Below, piece after piece: positions 1 to 11,775 of a stretch of 64,000 bases of DNA. This DNA comes from Sodiomyces alkalinus F11. Its lineage: Eukaryota > Ascomycota > Sordariomycetes > Glomerellales > Plectosphaerellaceae. Within the stretch, counting starts at the first letter, position 1, and every line of letters starts with the position of its first letter. The notes below the pieces were generated by a model. That model ran no database searches. It saw only the letters and a program-made list of their open reading frames with translations, and was not told where the DNA came from. Where the stretch lies: positions 2,181,048-2,245,047 of the forward strand of contig NW_021167083.1 of the NCBI RefSeq assembly GCF_003711515.1. The letters are read 5' to 3'. The position numbers were made by a program, and so were the translations under genes.

Positions 1-239
1 GATAACTATAATACCGGAGGGGAAAAAAAAGGAAAAGGGCTTATAAGCTATATTATTAAGAGATATCGAAAAGGCCCTAAGTATAAAGGAATTAGTAGAC
101 CCGCGAGAATATATCCCTAAGAGTATTTTATAAGAGTTCGGCGACTTATTTACGCCCTAGCACTCTATACGCCTACCCCTATACCGACTTAGCGCTGACT
201 ATAAGGTCTACTTATAGAAGGATAGTAATAGTAATGAAT

Positions 240-1510
240 AAGCCTTACTATAAGGCCCGCTCTATAATATATTATATAAAGAGCTCCTTATATTCCGGAA
301 GATAATAACGGATTTAATAGATAAGGGATTTATTTATACGAGTAGCTCGGCGGCCGCCATGCCTATACTATTTATAAGGAAGCTAGGAGGCGGCCTCCGA
401 TTTTATTATAACTACTACGCCCTAAATACGATTACTTAGCGAGATTACTACCTACTCTCCCTAATTATAAACACCTTATATAACCTAGCTAAGGCGAAGT
501 AGTTTACGAGATTAAATATTATCGCCGCCTTTTATAAGATACGGATAGCACCTACGTATAAGTATACGACCGTATTATATACTCGGTTTAGACTATTCGA
601 GTAGCTAGTATACCCTTTTAGGTTAACCGGCGCGCTTACGATATTCTAGCGATATATTAGCTTATCGTTACGGGAGTTCCTTAACGATTTTATCTCCGCG
701 TATATAAATAATATCCTAATCTACTTAGACGGATCTTATAAACACTATAAGGAGAAGGTATAGCAAGTACTTAATACCCTTATAAATGCTAAGCTAAACA
801 TTAACCCGAAAAACTACGAGTTTAGTATTAAGACGGTTAAATACCTAGGGTTTATCGTTATAACGGAAAAAAAGGTATCTTATAACCCCGAGAAACCTAA
901 GGCTATTATAGAATAGGAAGCGCTAGTCTCCGCGACTAGAGTACAAAGTCTCCTAGGGTTCACTAACTTCTATAGGATATTTATCCGCGAGTTTATAGCT
1001 ATTACGGCGCTACTTATAGCCCTAATAAAGAAGAACGCCCTATTCTACTAAGGCCCACTATAAAAAATAGCCTTTAAGGAGCTAAAGCAGAGGTTCTAGG
1101 AAGCGCCTTACGTATAATAATAGTAACCCGGAAGGAAGACCTAGCTAGAAACGGATTACTTAGGGTTCGCGCTAGGTAGCGTATTCTTATAGAAGGATAA
1201 ATAAGGATATAAGTACGTTATCGTATACTACTCACGCCGTCTTAACTCCGCTAAGTATAATTACTCGATTTACGATAAGGAGATACTAACGATTATAGAC
1301 TACCTATAGGTTTAGAAAGCTAAGCTTATAGGTAGCGGCCGGTTCTAGATTTACTCCGATTATAAAACGCTTAAATACTTTATGACTAAAAGGGCCTTAA
1401 CTAAGTGCTAAAGTCGATAAGTAGCTAAACTCGCTTAGTATAAATTTATATTAGAGTATAAGCGAGGGGCTGATAGTATTATAGCCGATACGCTTTTACG
1501 TTAAAAGCAG
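240..1510 (+). pseudogene. Gypsy-1a reverse transcriptase and RNase H relic
   Basis: Reading through RIP stops, the frame shows the RT palm motifs: a GGGLRF-like segment near 390-410, then the region of the catalytic YxDD box at about 700-730. The box reads YINN, because both aspartate codons have changed (GAC/GAT to AAT). RNase H follows, ending near 1490 in an IIADTL motif before integrase. Unlike the complete copy at 44808-53429, the central RNase H segment (about 1200-1450) is present here. Domain identity is firm from order and motifs. The exact ends are approximate because stops and lost starts prevent calling an ORF. Confidence 0.85.
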
Positions 1511-1849
1511 GATATATCTAAGGATTCTTCTACTATCTAAGAGTAGGGGAGGTATATCTAGATAATCCCTAATATAGCTATCTCCCCCCGGGTATACCTA
1601 GTAAGGGTAGTATTACTTGAGCTAATTATAGTCTTTGAAGTAGACCCTAACCTATAGCGATTATAGAATAAAGCTAAGGCTATTAATAAGCGTTATTAAG
1701 GTGCCCTTACCGTAGTAGTAGCGGGAGAATAGAGTTTTCCCCCTAAGCTAAAGCTTAAAATATAGATCGTCGAGTATAGAATCGACTAAGGACGGCTAAT
1801 ATTTTATAACCGCCTATAAGTATTAGGGGACAGCGAAGATAGCGCTAGC

Positions 1850-3160
1850 TACCCGCTATAAGGCTATCTTATATAAGCGATCTATGACTTAGTAGTTAGC
1901 GGACACTTAGGCAGGGATAATACTATTACCCTAATCGCCCGCTAATTCTTCTAGCCGGATATAAATTAAGATATTAAAATATTTATACAGAACTATAATA
2001 TATACTAAGCTAGGTATATATAAAGGGGTATAAAAAAAGGATCACTATACTTACTCTCTATAGTAGAGCGAATCTTCTACGATATCGTGATAGACTTTAT
2101 AGTAGACCTATTACTTACCTATAAGGGTAAGTATAGATACTTATAGGTAATTATTAACTAACTCTCGAAATCGGTAATACTTAAAGCGATAAATACTATA
2201 GATACTAAAGCCTATACTAAACGGTTCTTATTATACTATTATAGATTCTACGGAATACCGAAGTCTATTATTAGCGATAAGGGGTTAAACTAGACTAGCC
2301 GCTTTTAGTGATACTTTGATAAACTTACGGGTATTAAATAGCGACTAAGCACTATATACTACCTATAAACAGATAAAGGTCCTAAACGTATTAACTACGA
2401 AATTTAAGTCTACTTATAGGTGTATACCTATTACGCCTGAGACGATTAGAATACGCTATTACCGGTAGCGTAACTAGCCTTAAATAACCGGGTAAACTTA
2501 ATAATCTAAATAAGCCCGTTTTTCCTATAATATAGGTATTCGCGAATCCTCTCTAAGTTAAATAGACTACGCTGACCGATAAGCGCGAGGCTTCCGTGTA
2601 AGACTTACTAAATCGCCTTAAGAAAGCCACTTAATTCGTATAAGCCGTGATAGCCACTATATAACTACGCTAAGAGAAGTTAGTAAACCGTTAGCATTAC
2701 CCTATTAAAAGGTTCGAAATAGGTAACCTTATATAGTTAGATATTAATAACTACTCCTCACTATAGCTATTAAAAAAGCCTACCTAACTCTACTATAAGT
2801 ATAAGGTTATAAAGGTTATTAACTTCTATATCGTAGAACTAAATATTCCATTATAGATCTATAACTATTTTTATATAGATCTTTTACGGCGAGCCTATAA
2901 CCCCTTACTAGGGTAAATAATACTAAACCCCTAGCTGCTACTAATCCGCGAAGGACTAGATAAGGAGGAGGAATAGATAGTAGAGGAAGTCCTTTACGCC
3001 TATACCCGAAGGCGAGGTCACGGTAAGGTCCGCGAAGTATTAATATAATAAAAGGGCTATATAAAATTAATATAAAAACCGCTTAAGAGCCTACGGAAGA
3101 TATAAGCACTGAATGAATTCGAGAAGATATATAGCCTGGTATACTCAAACGACGGACCTT
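1850..3160 (+). pseudogene. Gypsy-1a integrase with C-terminal chromodomain, relic
   Basis: The integrase zinc-binding region begins near 1890 with GHLGRDNT. The catalytic core follows, with a DFIVDL motif near 2090 and an ISDKG motif near 2270, in line with the D,D(35)E fold. At about 2970-3150 the frame shows a chromodomain pattern: charged RRRG, then a degenerate version of the usual W-K-G-Y, ending in an NEFEK helix. Chromodomains on integrase steer chromoviruses to heterochromatin; that role is family knowledge, not seen here. Many TAG/TAA codons replace Gln and Trp. Confidence 0.82.
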
Positions 3161-3339
3161 TATAATAATACACGAAGGAGATATAAACGCGAAAAAAGGC
3201 TAACACGGCAGCGAGGAAAATAAAGACTAAGAGTAAGATTATATTAGGGTTATACCCCCGCGGTACTTAACTTAGGAGTAAAAAAGAACTAAGTAAACCT
3301 CTAAAAATAACCGAAATAACCTAAATAATATAAATAACG

Positions 3340-4560
3340 AATTCCTATATAATCTCCCCCTTTTCTAGCTCTCCCTCTTATAAGGCTACGCCGTTCTTAG
3401 CGGCACTTACTTATAACTCCTCCTAAGGAGGAGCTAAGGCGAGCGTAGCCTCGGGAATAATCCCTGGATTATCCCTAATAGCGAAGGGTGTTATAGCTAT
3501 ATAGTGCTTATACACGCGACGGATAGAGTAAAAGAGATTACGAACCTCTTATATTATTATAGTAACATTATTATTCTTATCCTCTAGCTTCTACGATACC
3601 TCCTTAAGCGTTTTATCTATACTACGTATAAAGGCGGCGATATTATCGAGGGCTTATACTATACTTACCTAAAACTCGGTAATAGCGGACGGGGCGGTAA
3701 CGGGCGGTAAGGCGATAGCAGTAGGCGGCGCGGTGGTAAGAGTAGGAGTAACGGCGGGGGCGGGAGCGGCGGTAAAGGCAGGGGCGATAATAGGAGCGGG
3801 AGCTTATAAGGGACCTATAATATTTTAGCCTAATTTAGCCTAACTAAAAGTAATTTAAAAGTAACTATACGCTTCTTAAAATTAGCGGTGATTCTACGCG
3901 GATAGTTAGTATAGAAGTCGCTATATAAAAGGCTAATATAAACTTATATTCTTAATATCGTTTTTCTTATTTATAGCGTAAGCAGTATCCTATAAGGCGT
4001 TAGCGGCGTTATAGGTAATAGCGGGGAGCTATATCGCCTATTAGTTATAGTCACTATATACCTAATAAGGACTACCTATAAAAGAGTATTTATACGTTTA
4101 GTAGGAATACTCGTAATACTTAGCGTTAGCCCTAGCCGCGCTAAGGCCTAACTAGTAGTAACACTTAATACTATATTCTTATTTATATTACCGGGTAGTA
4201 TACTACGCGTAGGGAGCTAGGCGGCAAGGACTAAGCGGGTTCTTAGGAGCTCTACGTTTCTTGGGGGGGGGGGGGGGTTAGAGTCTACTTAGTATTAGTT
4301 ACGGCCGACCTCGTAACCGATAATAACACGAGCGGAACTTATATCGTTATCACTACTACCCTTATAAGGGCGCTTACTAGATAAGATAAAGTCTAATATC
4401 TACTAATAGTTAGCTATAGCGCTAAACTATAGGCGAGGGGCGTGCTAACTTATAGTAAAGAGGATATAGACGGCCTAATTAATGAGCTATTACTCGGCGA
4501 TATTAGTTATATTATTAGGGGACCTATAAGGTATCTCGGGACTACTTATAGTATAGAAAT
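3340..4560 (-). pseudogene. Antisense reading frame between integrase and 3' LTR (Gypsy-1a)
   Basis: On the strand opposite to pol, a long frame can be followed from about 4560 down to about 3340 with interruptions mainly at RIP-prone Gln/Trp codons. It contains a proline run encoded by the 15-G tract at 4263-4277, followed by a basic KKRR. A stretch rich in Tyr, Gln and Asn comes next, then an Ala/Pro-rich linker (about 3690-3810) and a helical C-terminal part (about 3360-3680). I do not recognise a known domain. The equivalent region of the copy at 44808-53429 carries the same frame, with a 72-nt difference. Extra antisense ORFs downstream of pol are known in some gypsy lineages, but no function is assigned here. 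Confidence 0.6.
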
Positions 4561-4948
4561 GTAATTTATAAAAATAAGAAAAAACACCTAAAAGGAAGCT
4601 ATAAAGGGGGAAGAAAATAGAGAAAAACGAGGAATAGTAGGAGGTTTATTTTACTATCCTTCCTACGCTATTTAGGTAAAAGGAATAACCCCTGGTTATA
4701 TATTTAGTAGGTATATCGTTTATACTAAGTATATACGCTAGCGAGGGGCTCGCGATAGCACCGCTATATAAGAGCTCTTTATACTATTTTAGCCTTAAAA
4801 GGATCTTAGCTACTACGGATCGCCTCCCTTTAAAGGAGCCTTTAATAAAATCGAATAAAGGAGGCTATTGTTAGATTATACGCGGGGAGGCTAGAGTAGT
4901 GCTATGTTACAACCGTGCGACTATAACACGACCGTGACCTCGCCTCCG

Positions 4949-4966
4949 GCCGGGGGGGGGGGGGTA
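4949..4966 (+). other. Polypurine tract of Gypsy-1a
   Basis: A run of 13 G (4952-4964) sits immediately upstream of the 3' LTR, where gypsy elements carry the purine tract that primes plus-strand DNA synthesis. The matching position in the second copy (53211-53225) is a G-rich purine run too. Confidence 0.7.
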
Positions 4967-5170
4967 TATTATAGGCTATAGCCCGCGGAATACTGCCCGG
5001 TAGTGGCCGGGACTAAGAAGCACGGACCTTCTAGCAAAGCGCGTGCGATTCTATATATACTTAGCCGCCTATACACCGCGCAGAATTTTCCTTTCCTCCT
5101 TTCCTTCCTTAGTTCGAATAATCTATATTTTCGGCCTTAATACGTGAATAACTTTTAATAAGCCGTTATA
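4967..5170 (+). repeat. 3' LTR of Gypsy-1a (204 bp)
   Basis: It starts TATTATAGGC and ends GCCGTTATA, and has the same 204-bp length as the two LTRs at 44808-45011 and 53226-53429. Termini read TA..TA, the expected RIP product of canonical TG..CA ends. A pyrimidine-rich stretch (CCTTTCCTCC type) lies near the centre of all three copies. Confidence 0.92.
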
Positions 5171-6350
5171 AATATTATTAGGGTATAACCCTAGGACTAT
5201 AACGTAAATAACTACTACACGTTAACCGCTATAGTACTACCCTAATACCGTAAGGGTATATATACGGTAAGATACGGGCTATACCGTATTTATAGCGGCG
5301 GTTACCGTTACTAGGAGAAGCAATTTACAGCTATTAGTATACTACTACTAAGGCGCTACCACGTTACTAAGATACTTATATTATTTAGCTATTAAAGTTA
5401 TTATTATTATATCTATTACTACTATATTACGTAGTTAACTCTATACTACTATAGCCCTACCTATAAACTATATATTAATTATACGGAAAATAAGGATAAT
5501 AAGAATAGAGAATTAGAAGATATTACTAGTTAGTTTAACGCTATAACAGTAGCCCTATAAGGCTATAAACGGGGATATAGTATAAGGAAAACCTATAATA
5601 AGCTGGAAGGCGTTATAGGAAGGAAAGTGGAAAAGGAAAAGGACCTTATCGTCTACTAACTATCTACTACTTTTACGGATTTAGGCGGCCCTGCCCTTCC
5701 TGCCTACTACCGGATATAGAAAGCACCTATTACCCCCTAAGGGAGGCAGAAACGCCTACCTTACCTTTCTTTTTATTAATGAAATAGAAGGGATAACAGG
5801 AATAGTCCCAGGGGATATAGGGAGGCCGGATATATCCTGCCATGGCCGCTATATAGTAGAGGCGCCGCGGTACCTTTATGGCCCCCGCCCCCTTACTAAT
5901 AACCGGCCTAGGCTAACCCGAACTATAGCTTATTACCCTTCCCGTTAGCTATTAGCCTAAAGGTATAATCTAGATACGCAGAAAAGACGAACTAGGGCTA
6001 TATCGGCCCCGTAATAGTATTACTCTAACTAAGGATAATAATAGAGGTTTTCCCCGGGACCCCGGGTTTTCCCTTTTATAGCCACCCGAGAAGGACCGTA
6101 TAGTCTAGATAAGGCTCCTATAGATTAGATAGGATAATAGACTAAGAAGAAGAAGAATAATAATAATAAATTTATATATATCACGGATACCTCTATATTT
6201 AAACTGCTCTAGACAATATATATATATTTATAGTAGGATATTAGAGTCTTGAATTATAGTAGAGCATATTAGATGCTAAGTATCCAAATAGTGGGTGCTA
6301 TTTAGCCTTATCCTTTATTTATATTCTGATAAATAGAGCCATGGGGCGAA
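5171..6350. other. Eroded spacer between Gypsy-1a and the RasGEF gene
   Basis: No gene is supportable. RIP-type composition continues to about 6180, then a 170-bp AT-rich transition leads into normal-composition sequence near 6350. The only recognisable item is the dispersed repeat at 6026-6175. Confidence 0.6.
6026..6175 (+). repeat. Dispersed repeat with AAT tail, copy 1
   Basis: About 150 bp matching 30718-30873: both contain a near-palindromic CCCCGGG(A)CCCGGG core, TATAGCCACCC, and TATAGATTAGATA, and both end in an AAT/ATA microsatellite. A simple-repeat tail is typical of the 3' end of non-LTR retroelements. At the second copy the repeat directly follows a LINE ORF1 zinc-knuckle relic, supporting that reading. 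Confidence 0.7.
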
Positions 6351-6795
6351 TTTATACGCTAACCTTTAAACGCCGTTGGAGGTGTATAATCAATACCCCC
6401 TTTTTTAAACCCGCGAGGTAGTTGATTTTGACCCTTACTTACCCCGCACAGCAGAACGAGCCGTGAAAGTATATCATAAACAACTGGTATTGCTGCGGCA
6501 CTATGCAAGTTGCACAAGGACCGAATATGGCTTGATTTTGCTTCCTCTTGCCTCAGCGCGCATTGTCTCTTAACTCTTCCCTTCTGTGCATGACTTGTTG
6601 TTGATGGCGGAAGCTGGTTTGGCCCACGCGCAGACCCTCGAAACGACGACTCGTATTGCTTCAATTCAAAGATCATTGCCCGAGACTATTAACATAAGCA
6701 GGGGTTCAGGAAGACATTGCTCCATCACAGAGCTGCAAGCAACCTGCAGCGACCAGCGGGCGGCGTTCAAGTCTACCCAGTCAGTAACCTCAGCC

Positions 6796-9700
6796 ATGAA
6801 CGGAATTGTCGGGACAGCCCCGCCGGGCACGATGTACGTTCGAGCACTGTATGACTATGAAGCAGACGACAGGACGAGCCTCAGCTTCCACGAAGGTGAC
6901 ATCATTCAAGTAATCACGCAGCTGGAGAGCGGTTGGTGGGATGGGGTCATCAACGGTGTTCGAGGATGGTTCCCAAGCAACTACTGCCAGATCATCACTG
7001 GCCCAGAGGACAACCCAGAATCGGATCCGAACGAACAAGTGGGCCGGATCGAAGACGAACCGCAAGATCAAGAAAGTTACGAAGAACACTTCGACGAGGA
7101 TGCTGGTTCAGATGAGGATAGTCCAAACGCCCTGCCCATGGAAGGCACACAATCTGCCGATACAAAATCTAGGGCTGATTTCTGGATACCGCAAGCCACA
7201 CCAGACGGTCGTCTTTTTTACTACAATATGATGACTGGAGATCGGAGCCTGGAACTGCCGTTGGAGTCACCGGTTTCGGCGAGCGAAGCAGGGCCTCGTG
7301 ATAGGATAAACATTCCCATACCCGACAGAACTCGGCTACCTCCTGAAATGCTTGCTCGCGGGTTAACGCAGGATGAGGATGACGATTCCGACACAAACTC
7401 GGCTTCAGAAATCGAAGGCGAGTCTCTCATGCTTGCGTCTCGCAGCTCTTTGGTACGCTCCCCACGCCGCATGTCTGCTTCTTTGGCGGCTCATATGTGA
7501 CTGATAAGCCGTGTTGCAGCCTCGAAAACGCCGCTCGTTCAACGAGAACGGCCTCTCACACTCCACGTCAATGGATTCGATAAACGACACCTCGCCAGCT
7601 ACTCGCAACAAGTCTGACCCATTCGTAGCCGCCAATCTCAGCATGAACGCAACGCCCATTATAGCATCGTCAACGTCGTTCACCAGCACATCTTACAATG
7701 CTCCATCCACAAGCACAGTCCCACGGTCTTTCTTTGATGATGGGTTGACACCGCCACTCACCTGGACTCGCTTAGTATCAGACATGCGACGTGCCATTGA
7801 CCGTTACCGCGACGCCGTTACAAGAGGAACTCGGTCCGCGTACGTCGCTCGCGCAGAAGATATCTCGGACCACCTCAGACTCCTGCTGGCAGCCGGTTCT
7901 GGTACAACAGACAACCACTCCGGACAGCCATCCATCATCTCGACGAACAAGGCCCTATATCCTCATTTTCGGGACATGATGTCAAAGTTCTCCAAACTCG
8001 TCATCTCTTCCCATATCGCTGCCGCCGACTGGCCAAATCCCGAATCTGTGCAGAAATGCCTCCAGGAAGCTGACGGAGTGTTGCTGGGCGTCTTTAGCTA
8101 TGTCGAGATTGCTCGGCAGCAACGGGGAGAGGAAATCCCGCGCCTGTTTCCTGGCTTTGTCATCGGAAGCTCAACTGGGGGTAGCTGGCAGAATAACGGC
8201 CTGGGGCGCCGAGATCCTATCACAGCAAACTTCCTCGAAGACGAAGAGGGTGTCGTTGAGCCAACGACGCCTATCGACGGTAAATTGCTAGAAAGACTGG
8301 ATGAGTACAAACGCATGTTGGTATTCAGCATCCGGGAATTGGAGAAGCACTTAGTCATCTCAGACAAGGTGGTGACGGCGTTCCGACATGAGTTGATCGG
8401 CAACAATGTCTGCTCAGCTGGGGGCAAGGTTTTGGAAACTTTCAAGCCCTGGATCGCCCTCGTCGAGTCCATTGATTTGTCCTTGAATAACAGCCTTGAG
8501 ATGCCTCAAGTGTCCGATTTCAACATGAACAAGCAATGTCTTTACGATACTGTATCGGATCTCCTGCTTGGATGCCAAGCCGTAGCCGGCCCCGTGGCCG
8601 ACGAATGGGCTGAAATACATGGCGAAGCCTTGGAGAATCGACTCCAATATGCTCAACAGTGCGCAAAGGCTTTAGAGACCAATGCTTCACACATGGGGTT
8701 CTCACTCCAGCTGCTCTCAGAACAAGTCCTGACTAGCCCCCAACAGCAGTCCACGCAGCATGAGCAACAGGTCGACCCGCAACCACGAGACGATTTTGTG
8801 CCTCGCGAGCAGCTTCGGAGGGGCGAGACAATGCCTTACGAACGAACGCATCAGCGGACGGACTCCCGTCCAGCTCCGGTCCGACCGCCCCTCATGACGT
8901 CCCAGTCCTTTAGTGAGGGGGATTCTGCGGCTGGGAACTTCCGAAAGGGCGACTATTCCAAGGTCAGAAGGGTTCTTGGAGATGTACCGAACCCTGTGGA
9001 GGATACACCAGAATTCCTCATGCTCGATCAGGAGCATGATCTATCTTGGGATACCAAGACGCCAACTCCAACTGTGAAGGGAGGGACACTTTTGGCACTC
9101 GTCGAACAGCTTACAAGACACGATAAACTGGATTCCAACTTCAACAATACCTTCCTACTTACGTACCGCTCCTTCACGACAGCGAGGGAACTTTTCGAGC
9201 TCTTGGTGAGCAGATTTAGCGTTCAGCCGCCTGAGGGGCTGTCCCCGGCCGACTTTGAGCTATGGAGAGACAAGAAGCAAAAGTTCATCCGCGTGCGTGT
9301 CGTCAATATTCTTAAGAGCTGGTTTGATAATTTCTGGATGGAAGATTACAACGAAGAATCGAAACGGCTCATTCGAGATGTCTACGCGTTCGCTCGCGAT
9401 AATGTCAAATCAACAGAGACCCCTGGAGCTGCCCTTCTCATGACAATATTAGACCAGCGCCTCAGCGGCAAGGAGGCTGGAGCTCGGCGCATGATCCAGA
9501 CCGTCAATCAAAGCACGCCGGCGCCTATCATGCCGAAGAATATGAAGAAGTTAAAGTTCCTGGACATCGACGTCACAGAATTCGCTCGCCAGCTCACGAT
9601 CATCGAGTCGAGACTCTACAGCAAGATTAAGCCCACCGAGTGCCTCAACAAGACGTGGCAGAAGAAGGTTGCAGAGGGCGAGACTGAACCGGCCCCCAAC

Positions 9701-10722
9701 GTCAAGCTTCTCATTCTTCATTCGAACCAAATGACGAACTGGGTTGCGGAAATGATTCTATCCCAGATGGACGTTCGGAAACGTGTTGTCGTCATCAAGC
9801 ACTTTGTGGCAGTTGCCGATGTAGGTTTTATGATGGACTTGCCATGTCAGATTTGGCAGAAACAATACTAATCCAGTTCGCAAAAACGCAGAAATGTCGA
9901 AGTCTTAACAATTTCTCGACTCTGACATCCATTATCTCGGCCTTGGGAACGGCACCCATTGCTCGACTAAAGCGTACATGGGACCAAGTCCCTCAGCGAA
10001 CTCAAAGTGTACTGGAGAGCATGCGGCGTCTTATGGCCAGCACGAAGAATTTCGGCGAGTACCGCGAAGCGCTCCATGCAGCCAATCCGCCCTGTATACC
10101 TTTTTTCGGTAGGTTCTGGACTCTGGACCTCTTCTCCTCTTCAGCCACATGATATGCACCGCACCAGATCGTCTAGCTAAGCCATCCACGTCAATTCCCA
10201 ACAGGTGTCTATTTGACTGATCTTACCTTCATTGAGGACGGCATCCCGTCCGTCATCAAGAGGACTAACCTTATAAACTTCGCCAAACGTTCGAAGACCG
10301 CCGAAGTCATCCGTGACATTCAGCAGTATCAGGCTGTCGGATACTCCTTGCAGCCAGTCCCGGAACTTCAGGACTACATCTTGATTAACATGCAAGGCGC
10401 CAGTGATGTGCACGAGATGTACGACCGGAGCCTGCAGGTTGAACCCCGTGAACGAGAAGATGAGAAGATCGTAAGGTACGTAACGTTGGGTCATCACGGC
10501 TCTTTTCGCATTGAGGACCTCGCACTTGTATTGGCATCCAGTGCAGCTGGACACCCTATTCGTACTTCCCCCTTCCCCCTTCCCAATTCCCCCTCCCCCC
10601 AACAACAAGAAACCAAAGATCCTCGACTGCTTTTTTTCGCAGTTTGATACACTTGATTCACGAGACACTGACCGTTTATCTTTCCTTGATACAGAGTCCT
10701 TGCCGAGTCGGGTTTCCTTTGA
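6796..10722 (+). CDS. SH3-, WW-like- and CDC25-domain Ras guanine-nucleotide exchange factor
   Basis: Spliced model: 6796-7452, 7520-9820, 9892-10108, 10205-10475, 10695-10722, giving about 1157 residues with all phases closing. It activates Ras-type GTPases by exchanging GDP for GTP at membranes. Domains in order: SH3 at residues 13-67 (ALYDY and GWFPSNY motifs), a WW-like segment at 128-158 that keeps the first Trp but has ELPLE where the second would be, RasGEF-N near 720-860, and the CDC25 catalytic domain near 895-1140. The ATG at 6796 is preferred because SH3 starts directly after it, although an in-frame ATG lies at 6604. Each intron is required: without splicing, stops cut the CDC25 domain at 9871, 10152 and 10647. 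The last exon is only 28 nt and restores the conserved LAESGFL tail. No RIP damage is visible. Confidence 0.92.
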
Positions 10723-11775
10723 GAGTCACCCGAACAAGATTGCGCCAGTTTGTGTGGCAGGTGCAGCAGCGTGATCGAATATTCGGTGCATTCAACACCG
10801 CCCAGACCTTAACCCCGCAACTTAATCTCCGAGTTTGGCAGGACGATGGAACCCTTGCTTAGCGCTGTCAGATCAGGCACGCAAACACACATTCCCGCTG
10901 TAGCTGAGCTCGACATGACCTCCTTCCCGTGGATCATTCGGGTACTTGTTTCGTGTTATGAGCCTGGCCTTGGGACGTTCACGGTACAATTGAGACTTTT
11001 GCCAATGTGACACACGGGATTACTGGACGGGTCATCAACAGCGACTCCCAGATCACAGTTCCCGAAGTTGGTAAAGCAATGGTTGGACTTTCGTCAACGG
11101 TTGTGGGATCCGCGGGCCGCCTTTCTAGCATGGGGATGCGAAAGTCAACTGGACGATACATTGTATACCCGGACTAATGTGACATCCCGTGATTATAAGG
11201 GAGCCGGCTGCTGTATGTGGAAACAGTGACCAAACTCCGGCTGCGCCTCCTTGGGTAACCGCAGTGGCATATGGATGGGCCGGTGAAACCTGGTGACAGA
11301 CATGTCCCTTTTTGAGCATGGAAGTGGAATGGACATGGGCTTCAACAGTTGGACGATGTTAACTCTTAACCCTGTCCTGGATTATTGCTTCCAGGAACGA
11401 GGGAAACTTACAATACATCGCATCCAAACTGCATAAACGAAAAAAAAAAAGAATAGCCACAATCCGACTCGATTCACACTGTGGGTGAATCTGTTGCTAT
11501 AGTATCAGGTTGTGTGGCCTGTTCCTCCCACGGGCAGTATATGAACCCTGTGTACATGAATGAAGGGTTATGACAATTTCATCTCATTATTTGCTATTAA
11601 TCAGTGTCGCTAAAAACCTTTCGTGCATGTATAGCGTTCCGGAGCGAGATTGAATGAAGCACGGGTGACCCAAGCCAAGCGGGCACATGGATTCCGTAAT
11701 AGACAAAAGCGGACAACGCACTTCGAACTCTTGGGTGTAGTCTCAATTGATCTTGGACCACTAACTTGGCGGACC
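10723..11775. other. Intergenic region between convergent genes
   Basis: Normal-composition sequence between the convergent RasGEF and 11776-12703 genes. Short frames here show no domain, repeat or splice-supported model. It presumably carries both 3' untranslated regions. Confidence 0.6.

Larger units (their letters stand above)
1..5170 (+). mobile_element. Gypsy-1a: RIP-inactivated Ty3/gypsy chromovirus, 3' part
   Basis: Right-hand portion of an LTR retrotransposon whose 5' LTR and gag lie outside the window. The order is RT, RNase H, integrase, chromodomain, a long antisense frame, a G-rich polypurine tract and the 3' LTR. RT-RNaseH-integrase order is typical of Ty3/gypsy, and the chromodomain places it among the chromoviruses. 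It is collinear with the complete copy at 44808-53429, sharing the 204-bp LTR. All coding frames carry TAA/TAG stops at Gln or Trp positions, and CA/TG dinucleotides are nearly absent, which is the RIP signature. It cannot be mobile in this state. The target-site duplication cannot be tested because the left end is missing. Confidence 0.93.

Noticed and set aside
6586..6795. N-terminal extension of the RasGEF gene
   Set aside because: The frame is open from a GTG at 6586 with an ATG at 6604, but the extension has no recognisable sequence and the ATG at 6796 sits directly before the SH3 domain. It is kept only as an alternative start.
10213..10647. Open frame of 144 codons overlapping the end of the RasGEF gene
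   Set aside because: It is exon 4 plus read-through into the 219-nt intron. Splicing at 10475/10695 restores the conserved C-terminus.
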